Shown here in pieces: positions 41,078-50,868 of a stretch of 64,000 nucleotides of DNA (the stretch's first letter is position 1; each line of letters opens with the position of its first letter). The translations under genes were made by a program, and so were the position numbers. Below the pieces are notes generated by a model. That model had not been told where the DNA came from. It made no database searches and worked only from the letters and a program-made list of their open reading frames with translations. The stretch is from Nevskiaceae bacterium (lineage in GTDB: Bacteria; Pseudomonadota; Gammaproteobacteria; Nevskiales; Nevskiaceae): NCBI GenBank assembly GCA_004298465.1, contig SCRT01000001.1, positions 124,001-188,000 of the forward strand, given 5' to 3'.

Positions 41078-42589
41078 TTATGGTGTGGTTGAGATGGGTT
41101 GGGCAACTTGTGCCGTGCTGGCGACGGCGGTGTCGGCGCGGTTCCACCAGCCGCCACCGAGGGCCTGGAACAATGCCGCAGTGTCACTGTAACGTGCCGC
41201 CTGCGCCTGGATCGTGGCGATGCGCGCACGCTGCCAGGCCAGCCCGGCCTCCAGCACACCGGGATACGTCAGTCCTCCCGCCTGGTACTGCCCCTTGGCG
41301 ATTTCCAGCAGTTGTCCGGCCGCCTGCTGAGCGGCGCGCTGCGTGCGCAGGGCGTCGGCATCCGTCTGCAAGGCCTGCAGCGTGTCCGCCACGTCGCGGA
41401 ACGCCGTCAGCACCGTGCTCCGGTACTGGGCCTTGGCCTGCTCGAACGAGGCCTGTGCGGCCCGCTGCCTGTGCAGCAGCTCGCCGCCCTTGAAGATCGG
41501 TTGAGTCAGCGCAGCGCCGAAATTCCACAGCCCGCCGCCGGGGGAGAACAGATCTTCGGGGTGAGTGGCAAGCGTGCCGAGGTTCGCGGTCAGGGTGATC
41601 TGCGGCAGCCGATTCGCGATGGCGATGCCGACGGCGGCGCTGGCTTCGTGGAGCCGGGCGCTGGCGGCCTGGATGTCCGGGCGTTGTTCCACGAGGCGCG
41701 ACGGCAGGCTGACGGGCAGCGTGTTGGGCAGCGCCAGGTTGTCGAGCTGGATGTCGAGTGCCGGCATCTCGCTCGGGAAGTGGCCGGTAAGCGTGGCCAG
41801 CAGGTTCTGTGCGGCGGCCCGCTGGCGCTGCATGGGCGGCAACCCGGCTCGCGCCTGCGCCAGCAGCGTCAGCAGCTGCTGTCGTGCCGCCTGCGACGCA
41901 CCGCCAAGTTCCACCTGCCGGCGCAGGATGCCGGCGCTTTCCACATAGGCGTCGATGATGGCGTGCTGGGCGGCGATCTGCTGGTTCAGTGCGGCAACCT
42001 GCACGGCCGTCGCCACCACGTTGGCCGTCAGGCTCAGGCGCGCGGCTTCCAGCTCCATGCGGGCGTAGTCCACCGTCGCCCCTTCGCGTTCGATGGTGCG
42101 GTGCGTGCCGCCGAACACGTCGGGCACATACGACACCTGCGCCTGGGCCTGATACAGCGTGTAGATGCTGCCGGGGAAGCGGGGTTGCCCGAACAGCGCG
42201 CCAGGGGTCCGCTGCCGTTGCGCCTGCAGCACGCCATTCAACGCAGGCCACAGCGCACCGCCTGCGGCGCGGTAGTTTTCCTGCGCCACGCGCAGTGCCG
42301 CCTGTGCCGCCGCCAGGTCGGGGTTGGCCTTGAGTGCGGCGGCAACGAGGTGGTTCAGTGCTTCGGAGTGGAACAGCGCCCACCATTCGGCGGGCAGGTC
42401 GGCACCCGGCGCAAAGTGCTGAGCGTGGCCGGCCGTGATACCCGAGATGGCACCGGTGGTCGCCGGCAGCGGCTGCGCCGTGTAGCGTTCCACCGACGGC
42501 GCGTTCGGCGGGTGATAGTCCGGGCCGACGACACACCCGGCAAGCGTGACCGCGAACATGGCGACAAGCCTGGGCAAGGAGCTGGGCAT
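41078..42589 (-). CDS. Outer-membrane efflux lipoprotein, NodT/OprM type (system 2)
   Basis: A 503-residue TolC-like channel with a lipoprotein signal (LAGC lipobox in VTLAGCVVGPDY). Paired helical regions include LKANPDLAAAQAALRVAQENYRAA and VEQRPDIQAASARLHEASAAVGIA. ATG 42589 is chosen as the start of the signal; 15 extra upstream residues are possible. It leads the adaptor and permease, giving the order channel-adaptor-permease. Confidence 0.9.
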   Translation of the reverse strand: MPSSLPRLVAMFAVTLAGCVVGPDYHPPNAPSVERYTAQPLPATTGAISGITAGHAQHFAPGADLPAEWWALFHSEALNHLVAAALKANPDLAAAQAALRVAQENYRAAGGALWPALNGVLQAQRQRTPGALFGQPRFPGSIYTLYQAQAQVSYVPDVFGGTHRTIEREGATVDYARMELEAARLSLTANVVATAVQVAALNQQIAAQHAIIDAYVESAGILRRQVELGGASQAARQQLLTLLAQARAGLPPMQRQRAAAQNLLATLTGHFPSEMPALDIQLDNLALPNTLPVSLPSRLVEQRPDIQAASARLHEASAAVGIAIANRLPQITLTANLGTLATHPEDLFSPGGGLWNFGAALTQPIFKGGELLHRQRAAQASFEQAKAQYRSTVLTAFRDVADTLQALQTDADALRTQRAAQQAAGQLLEIAKGQYQAGGLTYPGVLEAGLAWQRARIATIQAQAARYSDTAALFQALGGGWWNRADTAVASTAQVAQPISTTP

Positions 42590-42694
42590 TGAATTTTGCT
42601 TGGGTCGAGTATGCGCGGGATATACCATTGCCACCGCGGGTACCTGCGGCAGAGCTTGCAGCGAGTGGCGTCAGATCGCCGCCGGTTGGGTGAT

Positions 42695-43075
42695 TCAGCG
42701 CGTTGCGAAAGGCGCCGTGTCGAAGTAATCGCGCCACGCGTGGATCTTGCCATCGTGGAGCTTGAAGATGCCCATGACGCGCAGCGACACCAGCGTGGTC
42801 CCGTCAGCGGCCTTGATGTCGTCGATGCGCTCGGTGAGAACGGTATCCCCTTGCGTGGCGATGGCGAGCATCGTGACGTCGATCGACTCGAACGGAATTT
42901 GCGTCGCGAACTGATCGAAGAAGGCGATGGCTTCCTCCGGGCCACAGGTCCTGGATAGGCCGACGTTTTCGTAGATGCAGTCCGGTGCCAGATAGCGTCG
43001 CACGGAGTCGTTGATGGCAGCACGGTTTTGCCGCCAGGACGCGACGAAGGACTGCACGGTGTCAATGGGGCTCAT
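42695..43075 (-). CDS. Limonene-1,2-epoxide hydrolase family protein
   Basis: A 126-residue protein of the SnoaL-like cystatin fold. It carries the complete limonene-epoxide hydrolase catalytic set: Tyr35 and Asn37 (IYENVG), Arg83 and Asp85 (ERIDD), Asp116 (WRDYFD). Spacing agrees with LEH Tyr53/Asn55, Arg99/Asp101 and Asp132; the 31-residue Asp-Asp interval is identical. LEHs open epoxides to diols in one step. In a genome making styrene oxide this may detoxify epoxide, which is inference; other SnoaL-like functions are possible. It lies between two efflux channel genes on the same strand. Confidence 0.8.
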   Translation of the reverse strand: MSPIDTVQSFVASWRQNRAAINDSVRRYLAPDCIYENVGLSRTCGPEEAIAFFDQFATQIPFESIDVTMLAIATQGDTVLTERIDDIKAADGTTLVSLRVMGIFKLHDGKIHAWRDYFDTAPFATR

Positions 43076-43244
43076 GTCTTGATCTCCGGCTGCGGGGCGT
43101 GGTGGGGAACGAGGTCAAGCATCCTAGCAGCTAGATCCGTGGGGAATCTTCGGCCATCACCCCTATTGGGAGTTTGTGCGGGCATCGCACGGCGCGATTG
43201 CCACGTGCTATGGATTTGCCTGCCAGCGATGGCGCTTGGATCTC

Positions 43245-44774
43245 CTATTTCGTCGCCACCGCTCCTGCCCCGGCAGAACCCTGGATTGCGTTGCCAGCCG
43301 TGGAATCGTCCGCCACCGACTGCGCCTGCCACCCGCCGCCCAGCGCCGTGTACAGCGTGATCCGGCTCTGCAGGCTTGCCACGCGCGTGTTGATGACGCT
43401 CTGCTGTGCCTGATACAGGGTGCGTTGGGCATCGAGCACATTCAGGTAGTTGTCCACGCCCTGGCGGAAACGCTGCAGCGACAGGTCGTAGCTCGTCTGT
43501 GCGGCGGCCACCAGCCTCTGCTGGGCCGCCAGCTCGGCGTTCAGCGTGCCGCGCGCGGCGAGCGCGTCGGCCACTTCACGGAACGCGGACTGGATGGCCT
43601 TCTGGTATTGCGCGATCGCGACGTTCTTGCCGATGTGCGCGAGATCCAGGTTTGCCTTGTTCGCGCCACCGGCAAAGATCGGGATGCTGATGGATGGCGC
43701 GAACGTCCATTGCTCGGAGTGGTTGCCGAACAGGCCCGAAAGCTGGCTGCTGGCGGTGCCGAAGCTGCCGGTGAGGGAAATGCTCGGGAAGAACGCTGCA
43801 CGCGCGGCGCCGATGTTGGCGTTTGCAGCGCGCAGTTCATTTTCCGCGGCGCGGATGTCGGGACGCTGTGCAAGCAGGCTGGAGGGCAGGTCGGCTGGCA
43901 GCACGTCGAGGAAGTGCTCGTCCGCCAGCAGGGTCTTCGCGCGCAGCAGCGCGGCAGGGGGCGGCGTGCCGAGCAGCGGAACCAGCAGGTTGGCTGCTTG
44001 TGCCACGTTGCGTGTGAAGTGCGCCACGTCGGCCTGCGCAGTGTCCAGCGCCTGCTGCGCCTGGCTCAGGTCCAGTGCCGTCGCCACGCCGGCGGCGAAG
44101 CTCTGATGCGTGAGGTCGTAGGCCTTCTGCTGGTTTGCCACCGTCTCCTGCGCGAGTTGCAGAAGCTCCATTTGCGCCAGGTAGGCGACGTAGTCGTTCG
44201 CCACTTCCGCCACCAGCGTGATCTGTGCCGTGCGGCGGTTCTCGTCCTGCTCCAGATAACGCTGGAACGCGGCCTCGTCGAGGCTGCGGATGCGCCCGAA
44301 GAAGTCGATCTCGTAGGACGTGAAGCCGATCCCAGCGCTGAACGTGCGGAACGTGCGGCCGCCACCGCCACCACTGCTGCCGACGCCAAAACCATTGCGG
44401 GCGCGGGCGGAGACGTGCTGGACATTATCGGCGGCATTGGCGCCGATGGCGGGGAACAGGGCCCCGCGCTGAATGCGGAAACGCGCCTGCGCGGCTTCCA
44501 CGTTGAGCACTGCGATGCGCAGGTCGCGGTTGTTTTCGAGGGCCAGAGCGATGGCTGCGCGCAGCTGCGGGTCGAGGAAGAAGTCCCGCCAGCCGATATC
44601 GGCGGCGAGCGGCGCATCGGCGTGGGGCTGGCCGTTCGCGGCATAGGCCGGCCCGGTCGGCCATGCCGTGCCTGCGGTGCCCAGCCCGCTGGCTGGGCGC
44701 TCGTAGTGCGGGACCAGCGTGCAGGCACCGAGCAGCAGTGCGGCTGCAGCGAGGACGAAGTGCGGGGTGCGCAT
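43245..44774 (-). CDS. Outer-membrane efflux lipoprotein, OprM/TtgC type (system 1)
   Basis: A 509-residue TolC-like lipoprotein channel (lipobox LLLGACTLVPHYERP), with DLRIAVLNVEAAQARFRIQRGALFP and LLAQRPDIRAAENELRAANANIGAARAAFFPSI repeats. A Gly-rich stretch (SSGGGGGRTF) interrupts one hairpin. Its ATG shares one base with the stop of the upstream permease (TGATG), so translation is coupled. It completes the TetR-adaptor-permease-channel operon. Confidence 0.92.
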   Translation of the reverse strand: MRTPHFVLAAAALLLGACTLVPHYERPASGLGTAGTAWPTGPAYAANGQPHADAPLAADIGWRDFFLDPQLRAAIALALENNRDLRIAVLNVEAAQARFRIQRGALFPAIGANAADNVQHVSARARNGFGVGSSGGGGGRTFRTFSAGIGFTSYEIDFFGRIRSLDEAAFQRYLEQDENRRTAQITLVAEVANDYVAYLAQMELLQLAQETVANQQKAYDLTHQSFAAGVATALDLSQAQQALDTAQADVAHFTRNVAQAANLLVPLLGTPPPAALLRAKTLLADEHFLDVLPADLPSSLLAQRPDIRAAENELRAANANIGAARAAFFPSISLTGSFGTASSQLSGLFGNHSEQWTFAPSISIPIFAGGANKANLDLAHIGKNVAIAQYQKAIQSAFREVADALAARGTLNAELAAQQRLVAAAQTSYDLSLQRFRQGVDNYLNVLDAQRTLYQAQQSVINTRVASLQSRITLYTALGGGWQAQSVADDSTAGNAIQGSAGAGAVATK

Positions 44775-47700
44775 CAATGTTCTCCTGCCGGTGCGTGGCG
44801 GGCTTTTCGGCGCAGGACAAGGTGCTGGATGCCGACGAAGAACACCGGGACCAGGAAGATCGCCAGCACCGTGCCCGAGAACATGCCGCCCAGCACGCCG
44901 GTACCGATATCGATGCGGCCGCCGGAACCGGCGCCGGTGGCGACGGCCAGCGGCAGCACGCCGAACATGAAGGCGATGGAGGTCATCAGGATCGGGCGCA
45001 GGCGCTGGCGCGAGGCGGCGATCGTGGCCGGGATCAGGTCCATGCCGCTTCTCATGTTCTGCACGGCGAATTCCACGATCAGGATGGCGTTCTTCACCGC
45101 CAGTCCGACGGTGGTCAGCAACCCGACCTGGAAGAACACGCTGTTGTCCAGGCCGCGCAGCGTGACGAACACGATGGCGCCAATCACGCCCAGCGGCACG
45201 ACCAGGATGACCGCCAGCGGAATCGACCAGCTTTCATACAGGGCCGCCAGCGCCAGGAACACCACGAACACCGAGATCAGGTACAGCACCAGCGTCTGTG
45301 AGCCGACGCGCGCCTGCTCGAAGGACAGGCCCGTCCACTGATAGCCGGCGCCGCGCGGCAGTTTCGCGGCGAGCTTTTCCATTTCCTGCATCGCCTGCCC
45401 GGAGCTGTAGCCCGGCGCGGGTTCGCCCAGGATCTCGATGGACGGCTGGCCGTTGTAGCGCTCCAGCTTCGGCGAGCCGTAGGTCCAATGGCCGCCGGCG
45501 AAGGCGGAAAACGGCACCATGCCGCCCGTGGTGTTGCGCACGTACCAGTCGCCGAGCTGGTGCGGCAGCATGCGGAACGGCGCGTCGCCCTGCACGTAGA
45601 CCTTCTTCACGCGACCGCCTTCGATGAACTGGTTGACGTACGTGGATCCGTAGGCATCCTGGAGGGCGTCGTTGATCGCCGTCGGCGTGACGCCGAGGGC
45701 GTCCGCCTTCAACCAGTCGATGTCGAGCTGGTACATCGGCGTGTCGTCGAGGCCGTTGGGCCGCACGTTCGCGAGTACCGGGCTCTTTCTCGCCATGCCG
45801 AGCAACTGGTTGCGGGCCTTCAGCAGGTCGGCGTGCGACATGCCGGACTGGTTCATCAACTCGAAGTCGAAGCCGGTGGCGTTACCGAGCTCCAGGACCG
45901 CCGGCGGAGCGAACGTGATGATCTGCGCATCCCGGAAGTGGGAGAAATTGCGGTTCGCGCGCTCGGCGACGGCCATCGTGGAGTTCTTTGCCCCCGGCCG
46001 GTCGGCCCAGGGTTTCATGTTCACGAACGCCAGGCCGGAATTCTGGCCCTGGCCACCGAAGCTGAAGCCGGCCACCGTGAACACGCCGGCCACGTTGGCT
46101 TTCTCCTGGGTCAGGAAATAGTGCTGTACTTCCTCCAGCGCCGCCTGCGTGCGCGACAACGTCGCACCCGGAGGTGCCGTGACCTGCACGAACATGATGC
46201 CCTGGTCTTCCTGCGGCAGGAAGCCGGTGGGCAGGCGCGCGAACATGACGACCATCAGGCCGACGATGCCGATGAAGGCGATGGAATACAGCACGAGCTT
46301 GCCGGTGACGTGTGCCACGCTTCTTTCGTAGGCGCGGTTGAAGCGGTCGAAATTGCGGTTGAACCAGCCCGCGAAGCCGCGTTTCTCCTTTTCCTCGTTC
46401 GCTGGCTTGAGCAGTGTGGCGCACAGCGACGGCGTGAAGATCAGCGCCATCAAGAGCGACAGCGTGACCGACGCCACCATGGTCACGGAGAACTGGCGGT
46501 AGATCACGCCGGTGGAGCCGGCGAAGAACGCCATCGGCAGCAGCACGGCGGTCAGTACCACGCCGATGCCGACCATGGCGCCGACGATCTCCTTCATCGA
46601 CTTGCGCGTGGCCTCCTTCGGCGACAGCCCTTCCTCACTCATGATGCGTTCGACGTTCTCGATGACCACGATGGCGTCGTCCACCAGCAGGCCGATGGAC
46701 AGCACCATGGCGAACATGGTCAACGTATTTACGGAATAGCCGAGCGCGTGCAGGATGCCGAAGGTGCCGAGCAGCACCACCGGCACCGCGATGGTGGGGA
46801 TGAAGGTGGCGCGCAGGTTGTGCAGGAACAGCAGCATGACGAGCACGACGAGCCCGACCGCCTCGAACAACGTCTGGACGACTTCCTCGATCGACACCTT
46901 CACGAACGGCGTGGTGTCGTAGGGGTAGAAGACCTTCAGCCCGGCCGGGAAGAAAGGCTCGATGCGCTTGATCGTGGCGCGCACGTTGTCCGCTGTTTCC
47001 AGCGCGTTGGCGCCGGGTGACAGGCTGATCGCGATGCCGGACGCCGGCTTGCCGTTGTATTCGCCGTAGCTGTTGTAGTTTTCCGCCCCGATTTCAACGC
47101 GCGCCACGTCCTTCAGGCGCACCTGCGAGCCATCCGGCTCGACGCGCAGCAGGATGTTGCGGAACTGGTCGACGCTCTGATACAGCTCCGGGCCGATGAT
47201 GGTGGCATTCAACTGCTGGCCGTCGATGGCGGGCAGGCCGCCCAGTTCGCCGGATGCGATCTGCACGTTCTGGGCGCCGATGGCGGTGACGACGTCGTTC
47301 GGCGTCATGCCGTAGGCATTCAGCTTGCCGGGGTCGAGCCAGATGCGCATGGCGTGCTGGGCGCCGAAGATGCGGATGTCGCCCACGCCGGGGGTGCGGG
47401 CGATCGGGTCCTGGACGTGCGAGGCGATGTAGTCCGCGATGTCGGCGCGGTCCATCTTGCCGTCTTCCGACAGGAAACCCGCGACGATCAGGAAGTTCTT
47501 CGTGGCCTTCGCCACCACGATGCCCTGGCGCTGCACTTCCACCGGCAGGGACGGCGTGGCCAGCTGCAGCTTGTTCTGCACCTGCACCTGGGCGATGTCG
47601 GGATTCGTGCCCTGGTCGAAATACAGCGTGATCTGCACCGACCCGTTGCTGTTGCTCTCCGACGAGAAGTACAGCAGATGGTCAATGCCGGTGAGCTGCT

Positions 47701-47899
47701 GCTCGATGATCTGCGTCACCGTGTTCTGCACGGTCTCCGCCGATGCGCCAGGGTACATGGCGCGGATGGAAACCGACGGCGGGGCGATGGCCGGGTACTG
47801 GGCGATCGGCATCTGCAGCATTGAGATGAGGCCCGCCAGCATGATGACGATGGCGATGACCCAAGCGAACTTGGGCCGGTCGATGAAGAAGTTGACCAT
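44774..47899 (-). CDS. RND multidrug efflux permease, AcrB/MexB/TtgB type (system 1)
   Basis: A 1041-residue HAE1 RND pump, close to the AcrB/MexB length and sequence ([52 protein letters not shown] with the proton-relay aspartates, [14 protein letters not shown] with the TM10 Lys). It exports drugs, solvents and aromatics in homologues; solvent export by TtgB-type pumps would suit a styrene/toluene degrader. It is followed directly by the channel gene and preceded by the adaptor gene with a 74-bp gap. Confidence 0.94.
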   Translation of the reverse strand: MVNFFIDRPKFAWVIAIVIMLAGLISMLQMPIAQYPAIAPPSVSIRAMYPGASAETVQNTVTQIIEQQLTGIDHLLYFSSESNSNGSVQITLYFDQGTNPDIAQVQVQNKLQLATPSLPVEVQRQGIVVAKATKNFLIVAGFLSEDGKMDRADIADYIASHVQDPIARTPGVGDIRIFGAQHAMRIWLDPGKLNAYGMTPNDVVTAIGAQNVQIASGELGGLPAIDGQQLNATIIGPELYQSVDQFRNILLRVEPDGSQVRLKDVARVEIGAENYNSYGEYNGKPASGIAISLSPGANALETADNVRATIKRIEPFFPAGLKVFYPYDTTPFVKVSIEEVVQTLFEAVGLVVLVMLLFLHNLRATFIPTIAVPVVLLGTFGILHALGYSVNTLTMFAMVLSIGLLVDDAIVVIENVERIMSEEGLSPKEATRKSMKEIVGAMVGIGVVLTAVLLPMAFFAGSTGVIYRQFSVTMVASVTLSLLMALIFTPSLCATLLKPANEEKEKRGFAGWFNRNFDRFNRAYERSVAHVTGKLVLYSIAFIGIVGLMVVMFARLPTGFLPQEDQGIMFVQVTAPPGATLSRTQAALEEVQHYFLTQEKANVAGVFTVAGFSFGGQGQNSGLAFVNMKPWADRPGAKNSTMAVAERANRNFSHFRDAQIITFAPPAVLELGNATGFDFELMNQSGMSHADLLKARNQLLGMARKSPVLANVRPNGLDDTPMYQLDIDWLKADALGVTPTAINDALQDAYGSTYVNQFIEGGRVKKVYVQGDAPFRMLPHQLGDWYVRNTTGGMVPFSAFAGGHWTYGSPKLERYNGQPSIEILGEPAPGYSSGQAMQEMEKLAAKLPRGAGYQWTGLSFEQARVGSQTLVLYLISVFVVFLALAALYESWSIPLAVILVVPLGVIGAIVFVTLRGLDNSVFFQVGLLTTVGLAVKNAILIVEFAVQNMRSGMDLIPATIAASRQRLRPILMTSIAFMFGVLPLAVATGAGSGGRIDIGTGVLGGMFSGTVLAIFLVPVFFVGIQHLVLRRKARHAPAGEH

Positions 47900-47973
47900 G
47901 GATCAGCTCGCCTGCGAAGTGGAGTCCCGGGCCTGTAGACGCGGCCCGAATGCGGTGGGGGTGGCGGGGTTCA

Positions 47974-49197
47974 TCAGCTTTCCTTGCCGTCGCCGTCCTG
48001 CGCTGGCTGGGCCGGAGCGGTGCCCGGTGCGACCGTTGCATCCAGCTTCACTTCCTCGACTTTCACCTTCGCCCCGGGGTGCACGAACTGCAGGCCGGAG
48101 ACGACCACCCGGTCGCCCGCCTTCAAACCCTGCGTCACCAGCCACTTGTCACCGATGGCGCGGGCGGCCGTGACGCTGACCAGTTTCACCGTGTCGTCCG
48201 GGTCGACCACGAACGCGGTGGCGTTGCCCGCCGGGTCATGGGTAATGCCCTGCTGGGGGACGAGCAGCGTGTCCCGGCGCGTGCCTTCCGTGATGCTCAC
48301 GTGCGTGAACATGCCCGGCAGGAGCTGGTGCTTGGGGTTCGGAAACACGGATCGCAGTGTGATGGAATTCGTGTTCGGATCGACCGTGACTTCAGAAAAC
48401 TGCAACTGGCCGGTGGCGCCGTAGATTGACCCGTCGCCGAGCCGCAAGCCCACTTTCGCCGCGTTGTCGCCGCTGTGTTCCAGCGCACCATCCGCGTACT
48501 CGCGCTGCAGGCGCAGCAGGGTGGTGCTGGGCTGCGTGGCATCGACGTAGATCGGGTCAAGCTGCTGGACGGTGGTCAGCGGCGTGGCCTGGTTGGCCGT
48601 CACCAGCGCGCCCTCGGTCACGAGCGAACGGCTGCTACGGCCCTTGATGGGCGACAGGACTTTTGTGTAGCGCAGGTTGATGCGTGCCGTCTCCAGTGCC
48701 GCGCGGGCCGATGAGACGCCGGCGCGTGCCTGCTTTTCCGTCGCTTGCATGGTGGCGAAATCCAGCTTGCTGACGGCATTCGTCGCTACCAGCGGCTGGT
48801 AGCGCTCGACCTTGAGCGTGGCGATCGCGAGCGCGGCCTGCGCGTTCTCCAGCGCCGCCTTCGCGCTGTCATAGGCTGCCTGGTAGGGCGCAGGGTCGAT
48901 CTGGTAGAGCGGCTGGCCCTTTTCGACCATGCCGCCTTCCTTGAAGCTGCGCTTGAGGATGACGCCGCTCACCTGCGGGCGGACTTCCGCGATGCGGTAG
49001 GCCACGGTGCGGGCCGGCAGCTCGGAGGTGAGCGTGACGGTTTCCGGCGCGAGCGTCACGACGCCGACGGTAGGCGGCGGCGGGGCGGGTTTCGGGCCGT
49101 CCTTGCTGCCGCAGGCGGCGAGGAGAAGGCTGCTGCCGATGCAGAGGCCGAACCACGCCGTGCGGCGGGTAAAACGCGAAGTGGAGGTCATCGTCAT
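47974..49197 (-). CDS. RND periplasmic adaptor lipoprotein, AcrA/MexA type (system 1)
   Basis: A 407-residue adaptor with a lipobox (LLLAACGSKD) after a signal peptide, then AcrA-like blocks (AEVRPQVSGVILKRSFKEGG, GQPLYQIDPAPYQAAYDSAKAAL, YTKVLSPIKGRSSRS, LPGMFTHVSI). Its start overlaps the TetR stop by 4 bp (ATGA), so regulator and pump are translated from one message. Confidence 0.93.
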   Translation of the reverse strand: MTMTSTSRFTRRTAWFGLCIGSSLLLAACGSKDGPKPAPPPPTVGVVTLAPETVTLTSELPARTVAYRIAEVRPQVSGVILKRSFKEGGMVEKGQPLYQIDPAPYQAAYDSAKAALENAQAALAIATLKVERYQPLVATNAVSKLDFATMQATEKQARAGVSSARAALETARINLRYTKVLSPIKGRSSRSLVTEGALVTANQATPLTTVQQLDPIYVDATQPSTTLLRLQREYADGALEHSGDNAAKVGLRLGDGSIYGATGQLQFSEVTVDPNTNSITLRSVFPNPKHQLLPGMFTHVSITEGTRRDTLLVPQQGITHDPAGNATAFVVDPDDTVKLVSVTAARAIGDKWLVTQGLKAGDRVVVSGLQFVHPGAKVKVEEVKLDATVAPGTAPAQPAQDGDGKES

Positions 49198-49826
49198 GAG
49201 AGATCGGGGTGAGCAGCGATACCGTTGAGCAGAACGTCACGAATACCCTGGGCGAAACGTTCCGGTGCTTCGGCATAGGGAAAATCGGGATTGAAGCGCA
49301 GCACATCGCGCGTCTGGAAGAAGAACAGGCAGGCGGCCAGCGTGGCAGCCCAGGCCAGGATCGGGTCGACACCGGCGCGCAGTTCGCCGTTGGCCTGCGC
49401 GCGCCTGAAGACCCCGGTTTCGATCCGGAAGTTGTCGTTGAAAATTTCTTCGCTCAGCTCGCGACCGCGCAGGGCGCCGTTTTCCAGCATCTCGCGCAGC
49501 ACGACGCGCGACTGGGCGCTTTCGCTGACGAGATGGTCGAGGACGCGCTGCACCAGCAGCTTGAGCTGGTCGGCAAAGCACGCATTGCTTTGCGCGATGG
49601 GCACGAGATTCTCCCGCCAGCGCTGGGCGGCGGTACGCAGCACGGCGAGGTAAAGCAGTTCCTTGGAGGCGAAGTGATGGAATACATTCGCCTTGCTCAC
49701 GCCGGCCTGCTGCGCGATGGCGTGCATGGACGCGCCGCTGTAGCCGTGCGTCGCGAAGGCTTCCAGCGCGGCGTCGAGAATCTGGCGTGCACCTTCGCAG
49801 GTGGCGTGTGGGGTGGGGCTGGGCAT
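49194..49826 (-). CDS. TetR-family repressor of the efflux operon
   Basis: A 210-residue TetR regulator with an N-terminal HTH (ILDAALEAFATHGYSGASMHAIAQQAGVSKANVFHHF, quoted in parts: AIAQQAGVSKANVFHHFASK) and an all-helical ligand domain. As first gene of the operon it likely represses itself and the AcrAB-TolC-like pump; the palindrome at 49896-49911 is a candidate operator. The divergent TonB operon begins about 235 bp away. Confidence 0.9.
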   Translation of the reverse strand: MPSPTPHATCEGARQILDAALEAFATHGYSGASMHAIAQQAGVSKANVFHHFASKELLYLAVLRTAAQRWRENLVPIAQSNACFADQLKLLVQRVLDHLVSESAQSRVVLREMLENGALRGRELSEEIFNDNFRIETGVFRRAQANGELRAGVDPILAWAATLAACLFFFQTRDVLRFNPDFPYAEAPERFAQGIRDVLLNGIAAHPDLS

Positions 49827-49895
49827 TGCGAAAAGTACGGGAATTCCAGGTGATGGCGAAGCGCTGGACAGGGCCGTTGCCGGTAATCGATAACT

Positions 49896-49911
49896 GACTG
49901 ACCGGTCGGTC
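49896..49911. promoter_or_regulatory. Candidate TetR operator
   Basis: GACTGACCGGTCGGTC is a 16-bp palindrome with a single mismatched pair, centred on ACCGGT, 70 bp upstream of the TetR start in the divergent gap. Size and position suit a TetR dimer site. Confidence 0.55.
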
Positions 49912-50061
49912 GGCGGGCAAGTCTAATGAATCTGCCCTGGGGAATGCAACTGGCCGATGCAACCCGGCGTGGCTCGCTGACTTTATCCACGATCACGATT
50001 TGAGCCACTATCCGTGCACATGGCGCGACACGGGTCGCACCAGCAACGCGAGGCATCTTGC

Positions 50062-50868
50062 ATGTACGGAGCGCGGAACACATGGGCCGTGATGGCAGCG
50101 TTCAGTGTGGTGCTGGTGGCCTGGGGTACGGCCACGGCAGCCCCCGTCGAGGTTGCTCTTTCGGACAACGGTGTGGCGCAGGCGCGCCAGCTTGCCCTGC
50201 GAAACGTGACAGCGGCGCAGGCCAGCCAGCGGCGCGTCGTGGCGCTGGATGACGAAACGGGAAAGCTCGTTGCGGATTACCGCGCCGTGCTGCGCAACAC
50301 AGCGGAACTCGACGCCTACGCCGCGCAAGTGCAACCGCTTTTGCAGCAGCAGGCGCAACAGCTTGCTGCCCTGAAGAAGCAGATCGCCAGCCAGGGCGAC
50401 CTCGGTCGGCAGCTTCTGCCGCTGATGCTGCAGATGACCGACAGCCTGGCGCAGTTCGTGAAGCTCGACCTGCCGTTTCTGGTTGACGAGCGCGCCACAC
50501 GCATCGCCCATCTGCGGGCGGCGCTGGCCGACGGCAAGCTGTCGCTGGCCGACCAGTTCCAGCGCCTGGCCCAGGCTTATCAGGTGGAAGCCGGCTACGG
50601 TCGCAGCTTCGGCACGACTTCCCAAACGCTCGAAGTCGGTGGTCACCAGCGTGCCGTGAATGTGCTGCGCGTCGGGCGCGTGGCGCTGCTGTACGTGACG
50701 GCGGACGGCAGCGACACCGGCTATTGGGATGCCGCTGCGAAACGCTGGGTGTCGCTCGGCGGCGACTATGCGCGTGAAATCCGCGAGGGCGTGCGCATCG
50801 CCCGTGGCGACCTTGCCGCCACCCCCTTGCTGTTGCCGATGCCAACCGCACCGGGAGCGGCGAAGTGA
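50062..50868 (+). CDS. DUF3450 periplasmic protein of TonB2-type system
   Basis: A 268-residue exported protein of the DUF3450 family found at the head of TonB2-type operons. It has a signal peptide (WAVMAAFSVVLVAWGTATAA), a coiled-coil region (about residues 35-125) and the conserved LDLPFLVDERATRIAHLRAAL ... LRVGRVALLYVTADGSDTGYWD. The start is uncertain: ATG 50062 suits the signal peptide; a GTG at 50014 would add 16 residues. The stop overlaps the next start (GTGA). Confidence 0.82.
   Translation: MYGARNTWAVMAAFSVVLVAWGTATAAPVEVALSDNGVAQARQLALRNVTAAQASQRRVVALDDETGKLVADYRAVLRNTAELDAYAAQVQPLLQQQAQQLAALKKQIASQGDLGRQLLPLMLQMTDSLAQFVKLDLPFLVDERATRIAHLRAALADGKLSLADQFQRLAQAYQVEAGYGRSFGTTSQTLEVGGHQRAVNVLRVGRVALLYVTADGSDTGYWDAAAKRWVSLGGDYAREIREGVRIARGDLAATPLLLPMPTAPGAAK

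Noticed and set aside
45488-47020. A 510-codon plus-strand frame opposite the AcrB-like gene
   Set aside because: Shadow of the RND permease; no recognisable fold and biased composition.
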